Assembly: GCF_001695575.1 (NCBI RefSeq)
Contig: NZ_LUAX01000007.1
Coordinates: 806,001-870,000, forward strand
Length of the DNA: 64,000 nt
Origin: Vibrio europaeus
GTDB lineage: Bacteria > Pseudomonadota > Gammaproteobacteria > Enterobacterales > Vibrionaceae
Direction of reading: 5' to 3'
A program made the position numbers and the translations under genes. Positions 1-8,758 of this stretch are shown in pieces (the first letter of the stretch is position 1; each line of letters begins with the position of its first letter). The notes below the pieces were generated by a model. It was given only the letters and a program-made list of their open reading frames with translations, did not search any database and was not told where the DNA came from.

Positions 1-251
1 GCTTTTTAAGTCAGGACCACCTTAGCTTTCTTACTGCGCAGAGCTATCTAGTTACGGTCTGTTCGCAGTGTGATAATAGTGTGAGGTTATAGCCTTTACC
101 TATCGAAGTTTTTTTGATGTTTGAATTACTTAGCTATTTGCTACTTGCTATGTATTATTTCGGCAAAACTATTGACGCATTCACGTCCAAACACAGCTCC
201 AACTCATTTTGAGCACAGACCCAACTCTTCTCACCAAACCCTGATTTAAAA
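1..251. other. Window-edge non-coding stretch
   Basis: About 250 bases before the first terminator carry no open frame with a ribosome binding site and no RNA gene that I recognise. It may be the intergenic region, or the tail of a leader, of a gene that lies outside the window. Confidence 0.4.
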
Positions 252-255
252 AGTA

Positions 256-281
256 AAAAGGTCGCATCAAGCGACCTTTTT
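256..281. terminator. Bidirectional rho-independent terminator
   Basis: The arms AAAAAGGTCGC and GCGACCTTTTT flank a five-base loop, giving a GC-rich stem with A and T tracts on both sides. It lies just beyond the stop codon of the minus-strand DUF218 gene and can also terminate transcription entering from the left. Confidence 0.85.
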
Positions 282-291
282 ATGCTTTGAA

Positions 292-1389
292 TTAGCGAGA
301 CTCTAACGGGTATGAGCGGTAGCTCCACATACCGTAGGTTCGAAGGGCATCGCGGTAGATTCCTAGTAGCTCACTGTCACTCGCTTTGGTGAGCTCTTTT
401 AGTGGCTTGTCAGGGTAGCTGACTGTATCGAACGTGATGCCTTGTGGGCCTGTCTGCCAGCTTGCAATCTCAAACAATGTCTGACCACGACGTACATGGC
501 TTGCAGAGCTAATGATGGTTGCATGTTGGATGTTATGGCGGGCAAGGGCATAGCTGCTAAATAGCGCGTTGCCAACGGTGCTAGTGGCGTAGTTTTCTTC
601 AATGATTCTGTCTTTGCTGACGCCTTTCGCAATCAGCCAGTCAGCCATCAACTTGCCTTCGGTCTTGTGGTTCTTTGGTACGCCACCCGTTAGCACGATA
701 AGCGCATCTGGGTTCGCTTTTGCCATTGCCAAAGTGGTTTCAAGACGCTCAACTAAGATCTGGTGCATTGAGCCATCTGGGTTTAGTGCGTAACCCAGAG
801 TAACGATCGCTCCCTTATCTTCTAACTTACCTTGCGCTGCTTTCTCTTTTAGTGGCGTCTCTAGTACGCGATCCACTGTCGAGAAAATTCGCTTCATGTC
901 AGCCGCTTTACCTGCATTGAGTTTCGATAAAGCATCCATGTGTTTGCTTGACTCAGCTTGGTTGCCTTTGAAGCGTTGCCATACCGCTAGGTAGGCATGT
1001 AGATCTACATCATCCGGTGCTACCGTCAGCGCTTGCTCAAATAGCTCAATCGCACGATCAACATTCTTGTTATAAATCTGAGCGTTAGCCGCTGAGATAA
1101 GAAGATCAGTTCGGTATGGTTCCAGTTCGTATGCCTCTAATAAGCGATCGGTAACAATCTCCATATTGCTTGGCATTTTCGCAGTGAACCCAGCATGCGA
1201 GATTCGAGCGGGGGATTTAAAAGCTGTCACGGCATCGCTCAGAAGCTGATCAACCACCTGCCTTTTAGTGACGAGTTGGGCGTAATCTGTTGCGGCTTGT
1301 ACGGTAGGGTCGTTAGCGGCAAGAGAGTATGGCGCAGCAGTTAAAGCGATAACGCTACCTAGGGCGAGGGCAATGATGTTCTTCTTCAT
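292..1389 (-). CDS. Exported DUF218 (ElyC/SanA/YdcF-type) protein with TPR region
   Basis: A protein of 365 residues. The N-terminus is a typical Sec signal peptide (MKKN, hydrophobic core, AxA-like site near residue 24). Residues about 75-155 look like tetratricopeptide repeats (for example the stretch around NVDRAIELFEQALTVAPDD). Residues about 190-330 form a DUF218 domain, with ALIVLTGG and a later SSASHVRR segment typical of the family. Known relatives (SanA, ElyC, YdcF) affect the cell envelope, but no enzymatic reaction is firmly established, so a role in envelope maintenance is inference. It stands alone, ends at the terminator at 256-281 and is divergent from norVW. Confidence 0.8.
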   Translation of the reverse strand: MKKNIIALALGSVIALTAAPYSLAANDPTVQAATDYAQLVTKRQVVDQLLSDAVTAFKSPARISHAGFTAKMPSNMEIVTDRLLEAYELEPYRTDLLISAANAQIYNKNVDRAIELFEQALTVAPDDVDLHAYLAVWQRFKGNQAESSKHMDALSKLNAGKAADMKRIFSTVDRVLETPLKEKAAQGKLEDKGAIVTLGYALNPDGSMHQILVERLETTLAMAKANPDALIVLTGGVPKNHKTEGKLMADWLIAKGVSKDRIIEENYATSTVGNALFSSYALARHNIQHATIISSASHVRRGQTLFEIASWQTGPQGITFDTVSYPDKPLKELTKASDSELLGIYRDALRTYGMWSYRSYPLESR

Positions 1390-1711
1390 TAGGAGATCCT
1401 AGTGTTGTTATGTGTCGATCTAAGTCGACGGATTTTTTGCAGTGTAAAATTACCCATCAGATAAACCGTGAATTAACTCGCACTTTATATTGATTGAGTT
1501 GTTAGCGGTTCAAAAATACGAAGGAAGATCACAGAGCGTTTCCTCTATGTTATTGATAAAAATGATGAATAAGGTGGATTAATACGGATTTTAGTCGGTT
1601 CATGGGTGATGACTAGAATGCTCCAATGGGGGCGAAGTGCTTTTAAATCATCAATAAGCGACGCTTCTTCATATTCTAGTAACACTTAATTTACATTGAG
1701 AAATAATGGGA
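1390..1711. other. Intergenic region between DUF218 gene and norVW
   Basis: The left part should hold the promoter of the minus-strand DUF218 gene. I see no open frame with a ribosome binding site and no norR gene. The right part leads into the NorR-type sites and sigma-54 promoter listed separately. Confidence 0.5.
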
Positions 1712-1765
1712 GTCATTTTAACCTTTAGTGTCAATATGACATTTCATTGATTGTGTCATATTGAC
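1712..1765 (+). promoter_or_regulatory. Cluster of NorR-type enhancer sites
   Basis: Three GT-N7-AC elements lie upstream of norV. They are GTCATTTTAAC (1712-1722), GTCAATATGAC (1730-1740) and GTCATATTGAC (1755-1765); the last two are near-mirror images of each other. E. coli NorR recognises GT-N7-AC and uses three sites ahead of norVW. The cluster sits about 60-110 bases upstream of the sigma-54 promoter, the right place for an enhancer. No norR gene lies in this window, so the activator must be encoded elsewhere. Confidence 0.8.
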
Positions 1766-1821
1766 TTGTTATTCCTGTGTGGTTTTTAATAAATTATTTT
1801 AAATACAGTAAGTTAAAAAGT

Positions 1822-1837
1822 TGGCATAAGGAGTGCA
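1822..1837 (+). promoter_or_regulatory. Sigma-54 promoter of norVW
   Basis: TGGCATA-N4-GTGCA keeps the invariant GG (-24) and GC (-12) dinucleotides at the correct spacing. It starts 53 bases before the norV ATG and just downstream of the NorR-type sites. Confidence 0.88.
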
Positions 1838-1874
1838 ATAGAGGGGTTAGTAACTAGCACAAGGTATATACATT

Positions 1875-3356
1875 ATGACTATTCACGTTAAATCAAATGT
1901 TCACTGGGTCGGCATCCATGATTGGGAAACAGAACATTTTCATGGTAAGGAGTACCATTTGAACAAAGGGACGAGTTATAACTCGTACTTGATTCGTGAA
2001 GAGAAGACAGTCTTGGTTGATACGGTGGATCACCGCTTTAGTGAGCAATTCATCGCAAACTTAGAAATGGAAATCGACCTTAACGAAATAGACTACATTA
2101 TTTGTCAACATGCCGAAGAGGATCATGCAGGTGCGCTATCCGCACTTATGGCGAAGATTCCAGACACGCCAATTTATTGTACTGAAGCGGGCGTGACTTC
2201 AATTGTCGGTCATCACCATAACCCAAACTGGAACTTTAGAACGGTTAAAACGGGTGACACTCTCGATGTGGGTAATGGCAAGTCACTCGTTTTTGTTGAG
2301 ATGAAAATGTTGCATTGGCCGGACTCAATGGCGAGCTACTTAACTGAAGATAATGTTCTATTCAGTAATGATGCATTTGGTCAGCATTACTGTGATGAGA
2401 ACCTATTTAATGATCAGCTTGACCAAGTAGAGCTACACGAACAATGCCTGCGTTATTTCTCTAACATCCTGACCCCATTTGCCCCATTGGTAAAAGCCAA
2501 GATCGAGGAAGTATTGAGCCTTGGTGTTCCTATTGATGTGATTGCGACGTCACATGGTTGTATTTGGCGAGAGAACGCGACACAGATCGTTGAGCAATAC
2601 TATGAGTGGTCACAATCCTATAAGGAAGACCGCATTACCATCGTGTACGACACTATGTCTAACAACACTCGCATGATGGCTGATGCGATTGCGAAAGGGA
2701 TTCGTAAAGGGAGCCCTGAGACCGCGATTAAAGTCTTTAACATCTCTATCCATGATAAGAATGAAATTCTCGCCAACGTTTTTCGTTCAAAAGGTGTGCT
2801 GGTCGGTTCATCAACGATGAACAATGTGATGATGCCGCAAATCGCCGCTCTGTTAGAAGAGATTCACGGCCTACGTTTCTCTGGTAAGAAAGCGGCTGCG
2901 TTTGGCTCCTCAGGTTGGACTGGTGGTGCGGTTAAACGTATCGATACCCGACTACGTGAGGCAGGCTTTGACGTTAGCCAACCGCAACACATTCACTGGA
3001 AACCGGATACTGGCGCCCTACGCGAGTGTATGGATTATGGTTCTACATTGGCACATGTATGGCGTGTTGGAAGTGAAAATTTAAGTCAGCCTAAACAAGT
3101 AGAGCGTACCGTTGAGAGATTGGAAGATGAACCTCAAGTCGCTCAAGAAGTGCAAGCTCCAATCGCTGATGCTAGAGAAGAACATGACTCAAACTGCACA
3201 TGCTGGCGTTGTACTGTTTGTGAGTGGATTTATGACCCACAACTCGGTGAACCGAATCAAGATATTGACCCAGGTACTTCATTCGAAGATCTACCTGACT
3301 GGTTCTTATGCCCTGAATGTCAGTTAGGCAAAGAAGTCTTCGTCGAGGTGAAGTGA
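1875..3356 (+). CDS. norV: Anaerobic nitric oxide reductase flavorubredoxin
   Basis: A protein of 493 residues, close to E. coli NorV. It reduces NO to N2O in the cytoplasm under anaerobic conditions, with electrons from NADH delivered by NorW. The N-terminal beta-lactamase-like diiron domain has the ligand motif H79-x-E81-x-D83-H84 plus later His and Asp ligands (MLHWPDS, SNDAFGQH, ATSHGC). A flavodoxin domain spans about residues 250-400 (start ITIVYDTMSNNTRMMA). The C-terminal rubredoxin domain has two Cys pairs (CTVC and CPEC, with an extra CTC just upstream). It is the first gene of a two-gene operon that overlaps norW, under a sigma-54 promoter with NorR-type sites. Confidence 0.96.
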   Translation: MTIHVKSNVHWVGIHDWETEHFHGKEYHLNKGTSYNSYLIREEKTVLVDTVDHRFSEQFIANLEMEIDLNEIDYIICQHAEEDHAGALSALMAKIPDTPIYCTEAGVTSIVGHHHNPNWNFRTVKTGDTLDVGNGKSLVFVEMKMLHWPDSMASYLTEDNVLFSNDAFGQHYCDENLFNDQLDQVELHEQCLRYFSNILTPFAPLVKAKIEEVLSLGVPIDVIATSHGCIWRENATQIVEQYYEWSQSYKEDRITIVYDTMSNNTRMMADAIAKGIRKGSPETAIKVFNISIHDKNEILANVFRSKGVLVGSSTMNNVMMPQIAALLEEIHGLRFSGKKAAAFGSSGWTGGAVKRIDTRLREAGFDVSQPQHIHWKPDTGALRECMDYGSTLAHVWRVGSENLSQPKQVERTVERLEDEPQVAQEVQAPIADAREEHDSNCTCWRCTVCEWIYDPQLGEPNQDIDPGTSFEDLPDWFLCPECQLGKEVFVEVK

Positions 3357-4495
3357 TGAATCCAATCATTATTGTGGGCGGCGGTTTTGCTGCCCTGCAA
3401 ACAATCAAGATGCTGCGAAAAACGGATGAGCAGATTGCCATCGAGTTAATCACTGCCGATGAAGGGATTGAGTACAACAAGCCAAGCCTGTCTCATGTGT
3501 TTAGCAAAGAGCAACAGCCTGATGAGTTGGTGCTGAATACTGCACAGGCACTAGCAGAGCAATACAATGTGACCATCCGTACCAACACCTTGGTCAATCA
3601 CATTGATGTTGAAGAGCATTGTGTTTATGCACAAGGAAATAGGTATCACTATTCGAAGTTGGTCTTGGCTACTGGTGCGAGTACCTTCATTCCCCCTACC
3701 AAGGGATTGCAACGTGACGATGTATTAACTCTCAATAGCTTGGAAGAGTTCAAGAAATGCAAATCGCAGGTCGATGCTGCTCAGCGAATCGCTTTAGTAG
3801 GCGGCGGTTTAATCGGGGTTGAGTTAGCACTCGATCTGCGTATTGCAGGCAAACAGGTGACAATCATAGAACCTGCAACTTACTTGCTTGGTAATCTGAT
3901 CCCGCCGTTCGTTTCCATTGAGCTAGAACGTGAACTGATTGATTCAGGGATTGGCGTTGAGACGAGTTCTAGCATCGCGAAAGTGTCAAAGGTGGACGAT
4001 GGCTTACTGCTTCAGACTTCAGTACCAAGATACATTGAAGTGGATGAAGTGATAGCAGCGGCAGGTATTCGACCAAACATAGCGTTAGCCGAACAAGCGG
4101 GGCTCAAAACGAATCGTGGCATTGTGGTGGATTCTGCTATGGCAACAAGTGCAAAGGATGTGTATGCAATTGGCGATTGTGCTGAGATGGAAGGACGCAT
4201 ACTCGCGTATCTTCAGCCTGCCATATTGGCTGCGAATGTTTTGGCAAAGCAGTTGACCACGGGTGAAGGCAGTTTAGTGTTGCCACATATCATGACCAAG
4301 GTAAAAACGCCTAGTTATCCCATTCAGCTTGCTGGGCGCGATGCCGATACAGCCTGTCGCTGGGAAGCAGAGTTTCTGTCTGATGGAATTAAAGCTAAAG
4401 CGTATAACGATGAAAACAAGTTGGTTGGATTTGTCGTCACAGGTCAGCACTCTAAAGCCGCTTTTCCATTGCTTCGGGAGCTTCAATCATCCTAG
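3356..4495 (+). CDS. norW: NADH:flavorubredoxin reductase
   Basis: A FAD-dependent pyridine-nucleotide oxidoreductase of 379 residues that passes electrons from NADH to the rubredoxin domain of NorV. It has an N-terminal FAD-binding glycine motif (IVGGGFAALQ), a second dinucleotide motif near residue 145 (ALVGGGLIGVE) and the conserved AIGDCAE segment that contacts FAD. The ATG overlaps the norV stop as TGATG, indicating translational coupling. The frame is open further upstream, but this start keeps the FAD motif at the usual distance from the N-terminus and has GAGGTG as its ribosome binding site. Confidence 0.95.
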   Translation: MNPIIIVGGGFAALQTIKMLRKTDEQIAIELITADEGIEYNKPSLSHVFSKEQQPDELVLNTAQALAEQYNVTIRTNTLVNHIDVEEHCVYAQGNRYHYSKLVLATGASTFIPPTKGLQRDDVLTLNSLEEFKKCKSQVDAAQRIALVGGGLIGVELALDLRIAGKQVTIIEPATYLLGNLIPPFVSIELERELIDSGIGVETSSSIAKVSKVDDGLLLQTSVPRYIEVDEVIAAAGIRPNIALAEQAGLKTNRGIVVDSAMATSAKDVYAIGDCAEMEGRILAYLQPAILAANVLAKQLTTGEGSLVLPHIMTKVKTPSYPIQLAGRDADTACRWEAEFLSDGIKAKAYNDENKLVGFVVTGQHSKAAFPLLRELQSS

Positions 4496-4555
4496 CGGAC
4501 AACAATAAGGTTGTGAGCTGATACAGCCTAGATTATTGTAATCGAGCTTAATATT

Positions 4556-4584
4556 CCCCCCGATAGTTAGTCACTATTGGGGGG
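4556..4584. terminator. G/C-capped hairpin after norW
   Basis: CCCCCCGATAGT and ACTATTGGGGGG form a 12-pair stem with a five-base loop between the convergent norW and AraC-type genes. There is no strong T tract, so termination is likely but not certain. Confidence 0.55.
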
Positions 4585-4605
4585 ACTTGGCACCAGAGTC
4601 TTCAG

Positions 4606-5505
4606 TTACTTAATCGCAGTACAAAAACTGACATCAGCATGCTGGGTTTGTGGGTCGTAGCTGTGGTAGAGCTCGAAGCATGGTCTGTCATCGTTTTCTA
4701 GCCCTGTTTCGATCACTTTACTCATCAAATCATCCCAAGCGAGCGCATATTGGCTGTGCTGTGTGATGTTTTGGCGCATCACTGCGTATTCGCCGCCGGG
4801 AAAGTCTTGCAGTTCTATGCCATTTATTACGTCTGTCTCTTCAGGCACCATCAAACAGATATCGGTACGACATTTGTCGCTTGGAGTAACTTCAGGGTTG
4901 TCGTGATAGATGAAGATACAAGTATTCTCCGCTAACCCTTTCATGCCAGCCCACTGATAGAGCCGGCCACTGGCTTCTTGATAACCTTCGCCGTAAGGGC
5001 CTGTTACTCGGACATAAGCCAGTTTTGTCGCTGTAAAGTTTTGCGTTTCCATTTTGTTGCTCCACGTTGTTAGTTCAGAGCCAGTATATGAATCGCTAGG
5101 TTTGCCTGCGTTTCCATTCTTGCGCAGCGTGTGTCCAATCTTGCTGTTTCGCGATAATTCAGAAAATTGCTGGTAGTTTTCGCAATCACGAAAAGCACTT
5201 GGCGTTACCCCATAATGTTGCTGAAACGCTTTAGCTAGGCTCTGCGAAGAGGCAAAACCGTATTCTAATGCGATGTTTAGCACGGGTTGTTTTGATTTAA
5301 ACAAATCGTCGGCCGCTGACTGCAACCGCAAACGTCTGACAAAATCAGCGAGGGTTTCTCCCTGCACGGCTTTGAAGGTGCGATGGAAGTGATAAGGAGA
5401 CAGGTTCGCTAGGGCTGCGACTTCTGGCAAATTGAGGGGTTGGTTGAAATTCTTTTCCAGATAACGAATCACTGGAATCAGCCGCTTTTGATAATCAACG
5501 CGCAT
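4606..5505 (-). CDS. AraC-family regulator with C-terminal GyrI-like effector domain
   Basis: A regulator of 299 residues. Two helix-turn-helix units fill residues about 1-105 (LPEVAALANLSPYHFHRTFK and the second AraC helix IALEYGFASSQSLAKAFQ). A GyrI-like domain occupies about 150-299 and usually binds small hydrophobic or cationic ligands, as in Rob and BmrR-type regulators. I chose the ATG at 5505 because AGGGTGAG lies just upstream and the DNA-binding domain starts there; the open frame runs back to 5652 but has no better signal. It is divergent from another AraC-type gene, so the two may share a regulatory region. The ligand is unknown. Confidence 0.85.
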   Translation of the reverse strand: MRVDYQKRLIPVIRYLEKNFNQPLNLPEVAALANLSPYHFHRTFKAVQGETLADFVRRLRLQSAADDLFKSKQPVLNIALEYGFASSQSLAKAFQQHYGVTPSAFRDCENYQQFSELSRNSKIGHTLRKNGNAGKPSDSYTGSELTTWSNKMETQNFTATKLAYVRVTGPYGEGYQEASGRLYQWAGMKGLAENTCIFIYHDNPEVTPSDKCRTDICLMVPEETDVINGIELQDFPGGEYAVMRQNITQHSQYALAWDDLMSKVIETGLENDDRPCFELYHSYDPQTQHADVSFCTAIK

Positions 5506-5650
5506 TACTGAGCTCACCCTTGCTTTTAAATGACTGTATAAGCGTACAGTAAATAGGCTCGATTTAAAAATGGAGTTTTGATAAATGCGTAGCGCATAGT
5601 GACGAATTGAGTCACACTTATTGCTCATTTCCCGGTAAGCAAGGACAACC

Positions 5651-6502
5651 ATGATCGCTTGGAAGCAGCACTTAGCCGATTACGAGTGGCTTGTTCACCA
5701 AGTCTGGTACTTGGAGGTTGAACATGGTGAAGTGATTGATCCAAAACCTCATCTTATTCCCAATCCGCGTGCTCATTTGCTGTTCACTCCCAAGCATCAA
5801 ACCTACAGCTATGACAACGGTGAAACCTTACTTCGTGGCAAAGGAAGCCACCTACTGACTGCGAATGAAAATCTCCTTCTCTTAGAGGATGAGGCTCCGA
5901 TCAAACGCATCGGTATTACCTTTCGACCTGAAGGGCTCTATGCTCTTCAATCTGCTTTTTACGATGATGCCCAAGTCAATGTGGTTAACCATTGTCAGTG
6001 GTTTGATTGGCTGAGCCCTTTATTTGATGAGGATTTTCAACAAGCACTATGGCAACAAGATTCACCAGAAACGTTGTTAGATGCGATAAAAAGTCACTTA
6101 GATTTTTTAAGTATTGAACCTTGTCGAGCCAAGCCGTTTTTAGTATCGCAGAAGGCAATCTCGGTGATGGACGCGCAAGCATTGATTTCACCAGAGCTCG
6201 CGATAGAGATGGAACAGATTGCCGCGCAGTGCGCGTGTTCTCGAAGAACGTTAGAACGCAGTTTCAAGCACGTGGTTGGCCTGAGCGTTAAGCAGTATCA
6301 ACAAATGGCCCGTCTTGAGCAGATGATTTTGGCCCTCTACAAACAACAAGAGGCGATCGATTGGGTGAGTTTTTCGCAGCAATTTGGCTTTAGTGATCAG
6401 TCACACTTGATACGCACACTCAAGCAGCAGCTTAGAAAAACGCCAAACAAGTATTTGCAAAAACGCGACCTGACGATAGATATCTACGGTGACTTCGAAT
6501 AG
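5651..6502 (+). CDS. AraC-family transcriptional regulator
   Basis: A protein of 283 residues. The first 150 residues match the AraC-associated N-terminal sensing region that begins with a HLADYEWLVHQVWYLE-type stretch. Residues about 180-275 hold the AraC DNA-binding domain (IAAQCACSRRTLERSFK for the first helix-turn-helix and FSQQFGFSDQSHLIRTLK for the second). AAGGAC precedes the ATG. It is divergent from the AraC-GyrI gene across 145 bases and is followed 95 bases later by an acetyltransferase. The target genes and signal cannot be read from the sequence. Confidence 0.83.
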   Translation: MIAWKQHLADYEWLVHQVWYLEVEHGEVIDPKPHLIPNPRAHLLFTPKHQTYSYDNGETLLRGKGSHLLTANENLLLLEDEAPIKRIGITFRPEGLYALQSAFYDDAQVNVVNHCQWFDWLSPLFDEDFQQALWQQDSPETLLDAIKSHLDFLSIEPCRAKPFLVSQKAISVMDAQALISPELAIEMEQIAAQCACSRRTLERSFKHVVGLSVKQYQQMARLEQMILALYKQQEAIDWVSFSQQFGFSDQSHLIRTLKQQLRKTPNKYLQKRDLTIDIYGDFE

Positions 6503-6597
6503 GAACTTGCGGCGACCAAGACAAGCAAGTTGTCGCAAAAGTCCAATTATTCTCTGGTTGGTTCCACTAAGATAGTTGCCAGATAACGAGGTAACAC

Positions 6598-7185
6598 ATG
6601 TCATATCAAAAACTAAAACAAGGCCAAACCATTCCATTTAATGAGTCGTTGTTCATTCAACTGATTCAAGCGTCTGATCTGCAAGATATTATCGAAATGC
6701 TGAATGACGATAAGGTCAATCAGTATCTGTTCTTCGCTCCAGCTGACGATAGCCTATATGAAGGTTTCTTTGGCCCAATCATTGAGAATACGGCTCAAGC
6801 CATCAAAGATGACGTTTGGCCAGAGAGCCCGACGTTTGTCATTCGTGATCAGCAAGGAAAATACATGGGGATGTGTGCCGTGACGTCGGTAATGTTCCTA
6901 ACGGGTAACTACGAGGTCGGTTATCAGCTACCGACTTGTGCATGGGGTCAAGGTATTGCGACTCGTGCGTGCCAAATGATGACGGAGATTGGGTTTACCG
7001 AGCTTAAGGCGCATAAAGTCAGTGCAGACTGCTACTCATCGAATGTGGGTTCATACAAAACGTTAGAGAAATGCGGCTTTAGCCAAGAAGGACGTCAGAA
7101 AGACTATTACAAGCTAGAGCAAGGCTTGGAAGACAAACTTTACTACGGTATGACCGCAGAGCAATTCGCCTCTTTCAGTCGTTAA
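6598..7185 (+). CDS. GNAT-family N-acetyltransferase (RimJ/RimL type)
   Basis: A protein of 195 residues with the GNAT fold. The acetyl-CoA loop region reads CAWGQGIATRACQMM, near residues 117-131, followed by a typical SSNVGSYKTLEKCGF segment that closes the fold. It would transfer an acetyl group from acetyl-CoA to an amine, but the substrate cannot be told. RimJ/RimL-like members modify protein N-termini, amino sugars or antibiotics. GAGGTAACAC precedes the ATG. It appears to be a single gene, ending at the terminator at 7216-7255. Confidence 0.82.
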   Translation: MSYQKLKQGQTIPFNESLFIQLIQASDLQDIIEMLNDDKVNQYLFFAPADDSLYEGFFGPIIENTAQAIKDDVWPESPTFVIRDQQGKYMGMCAVTSVMFLTGNYEVGYQLPTCAWGQGIATRACQMMTEIGFTELKAHKVSADCYSSNVGSYKTLEKCGFSQEGRQKDYYKLEQGLEDKLYYGMTAEQFASFSR

Positions 7186-7215
7186 GTGATCAAGCGACGC
7201 GTATAAGCAACAAAC

Positions 7216-7255
7216 AAAAAGGCCGCTATGCCCATGATCGGGTTAGCGGCCTTTT
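7216..7255. terminator. Bidirectional terminator
   Basis: AAAAAGGCCGCTA and TAGCGGCCTTTT form a 12-13-pair stem. It serves the convergent acetyltransferase gene (ends 7185) and the DUF2999-type gene (ends 7278). Confidence 0.85.
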
Positions 7256-7277
7256 CTATATTAATAGACCCTAGGTC

Positions 7278-7547
7278 TTAGCTGCCTTGATTTTGGTTTT
7301 GAAGCTTCTCTTTTGCTTCTTCAACTTTTGAGAAATCTAAACCCAACTCATCGACTGCTTCTTTGATTAGCGCAGGGTTTTGCATCACTTGCGCCATCAG
7401 CATTTGCAGCTTGTCTTGTGGCAGACCTAGTTGGCTGATCGTTGCCATCGCTGCAAGCGGGTTCTGCGTCAGAGTTTGGAAGATTTCGTTGATCTGTTCA
7501 TCGCTGATGTTGTTCTCTTTTAGCAGTGCAATAATCGGGTTCATCAT
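7278..7547 (-). CDS. Small DUF2999-type protein
   Basis: A protein of 89 residues, rich in Gln, Asn and Leu and predicted to be all helical and cytoplasmic, with no signal peptide. The sequence (MNPIIALLKENNISDEQI and the C-terminal DFSKVEEAKEKL) resembles the DUF2999 family of Vibrio and Shewanella relatives as I remember it. The function is unknown. AAAGGAAAC lies before two consecutive ATG codons, so the start may be 7547 or 7544. Confidence 0.75.
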   Translation of the reverse strand: MMNPIIALLKENNISDEQINEIFQTLTQNPLAAMATISQLGLPQDKLQMLMAQVMQNPALIKEAVDELGLDFSKVEEAKEKLQNQNQGS

Positions 7548-7648
7548 GTTTCCTTTTCAATCTATTGATGACTTTGCGCAGCAGTTTATCACTTGGATAG
7601 CGCGGATTGAACTAGCGCAAATCCAAATAGCTGAAACTAGATTGCGGC

Positions 7649-8758
7649 TTAATAGCCTGTTAACTCCATATAACCCGAACCAGAGTGTGTGCCGTCAATA
7701 CGTACTGGGCCTTCCCAATAGGGGACTGAAAGGGGCATTTTAGCGTTGGGGTTGAGCGCTGAAACCACAAGCTCGATTTGCTGGCTCGGAATAGCCACTT
7801 GCCACTCGGTTGGGTAATTACGCCCTTGGATTTCAGTTTGTTTGGTCGCGTTCAATTGAATCTCATTGGGTGAAATGGCGATACCCGAACCGTCTTGTCG
7901 CATCAGTCTAGCGCTAGAGTAACTGGCTTTTCCGGTCTTGGAATCTCGCAACTGGAATACCACCAAGCTGGTTTCGTCACTGAGCCTTAAGGCAAACCAG
8001 TCCCAACCTTGTTGTGAGTCGAGCAAGAATTGCGAGCTCCACTCTCTGTCTATCCAGCCTTTACCCGTTACCTGATGAGTGTTGCCATCAATAATGACTT
8101 GGCCAGATACATCAATAAACGGTTGGCTATAGTAATACGAAGCCACCTGACCATCGGCACTTTTGGTGCTGTAACCTTGCTCGCCCTGTTTTTGATAAGG
8201 TGCACTACTAGTGAGTGTCAAAGAGTAGCCAAACTGCTCTGAATTGGCATTGAGTGTCGCGGGGAAGAGGTGGTCGGTTGAAGAGCGCCACTGCCAATCG
8301 TCGAGATAAACCCTAAATGGTGACGCATCGACGCCTGCTAGTGAGGCTTGATCGCGCGACCATTTCTCATCGGCATAATGCTTGTCTGGCGTGGTTACTG
8401 CGCTATGCGCCATATAAATTTGTTGGCTTTGCCATACGGTTTTGTTCGCTTTGTTTTCCCCATCTTCTGGCGTGGCAGCAAAGCGAAATTGTGTCCATTG
8501 AACACCGAGCGGATTGCCATTTTCATCGATTAAATTCGCCGTTAAATACCACCATTCATGACGAAAATTTGGGTGTGCTTGATGATCAGCAGGGAAGGTG
8601 AGTTCAACGCCCTTAACGACAGGAGTGAATGGATTACTCTCGCTTTGAGTCTCTCCACTGCCTAACAGCATTGCCATATTTTGCTGCTGAGGCTTTTCAC
8701 AGCCAAGCAGCAACAGGCTGCCTAATAGCCAAGTGAGGTTGCGTGCTAAACGATTCAT
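7649..8758 (-). CDS. Lipoprotein of the lipocalin-like AttH/CrtC (carotenoid 1,2-hydratase-like) family
   Basis: A protein of 369 residues with a lipoprotein signal whose lipobox LLGC places the acylated Cys near residue 20. The HEWWYLTANL segment near residue 65 and the later GWDWFALRL and GKGWIDREWSS segments are typical of the two-domain lipocalin-like family that includes CrtC and the predicted secreted hydrolases. Despite the family name, a carotenoid substrate is not implied. It is the third gene of an operon with an ABC permease and ATPase; its start overlaps the permease stop by one base. A role in carrying or processing a hydrophobic envelope compound handled by that transporter is inference. 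Confidence 0.82.
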   Translation of the reverse strand: MNRLARNLTWLLGSLLLLGCEKPQQQNMAMLLGSGETQSESNPFTPVVKGVELTFPADHQAHPNFRHEWWYLTANLIDENGNPLGVQWTQFRFAATPEDGENKANKTVWQSQQIYMAHSAVTTPDKHYADEKWSRDQASLAGVDASPFRVYLDDWQWRSSTDHLFPATLNANSEQFGYSLTLTSSAPYQKQGEQGYSTKSADGQVASYYYSQPFIDVSGQVIIDGNTHQVTGKGWIDREWSSQFLLDSQQGWDWFALRLSDETSLVVFQLRDSKTGKASYSSARLMRQDGSGIAISPNEIQLNATKQTEIQGRNYPTEWQVAIPSQQIELVVSALNPNAKMPLSVPYWEGPVRIDGTHSGSGYMELTGY

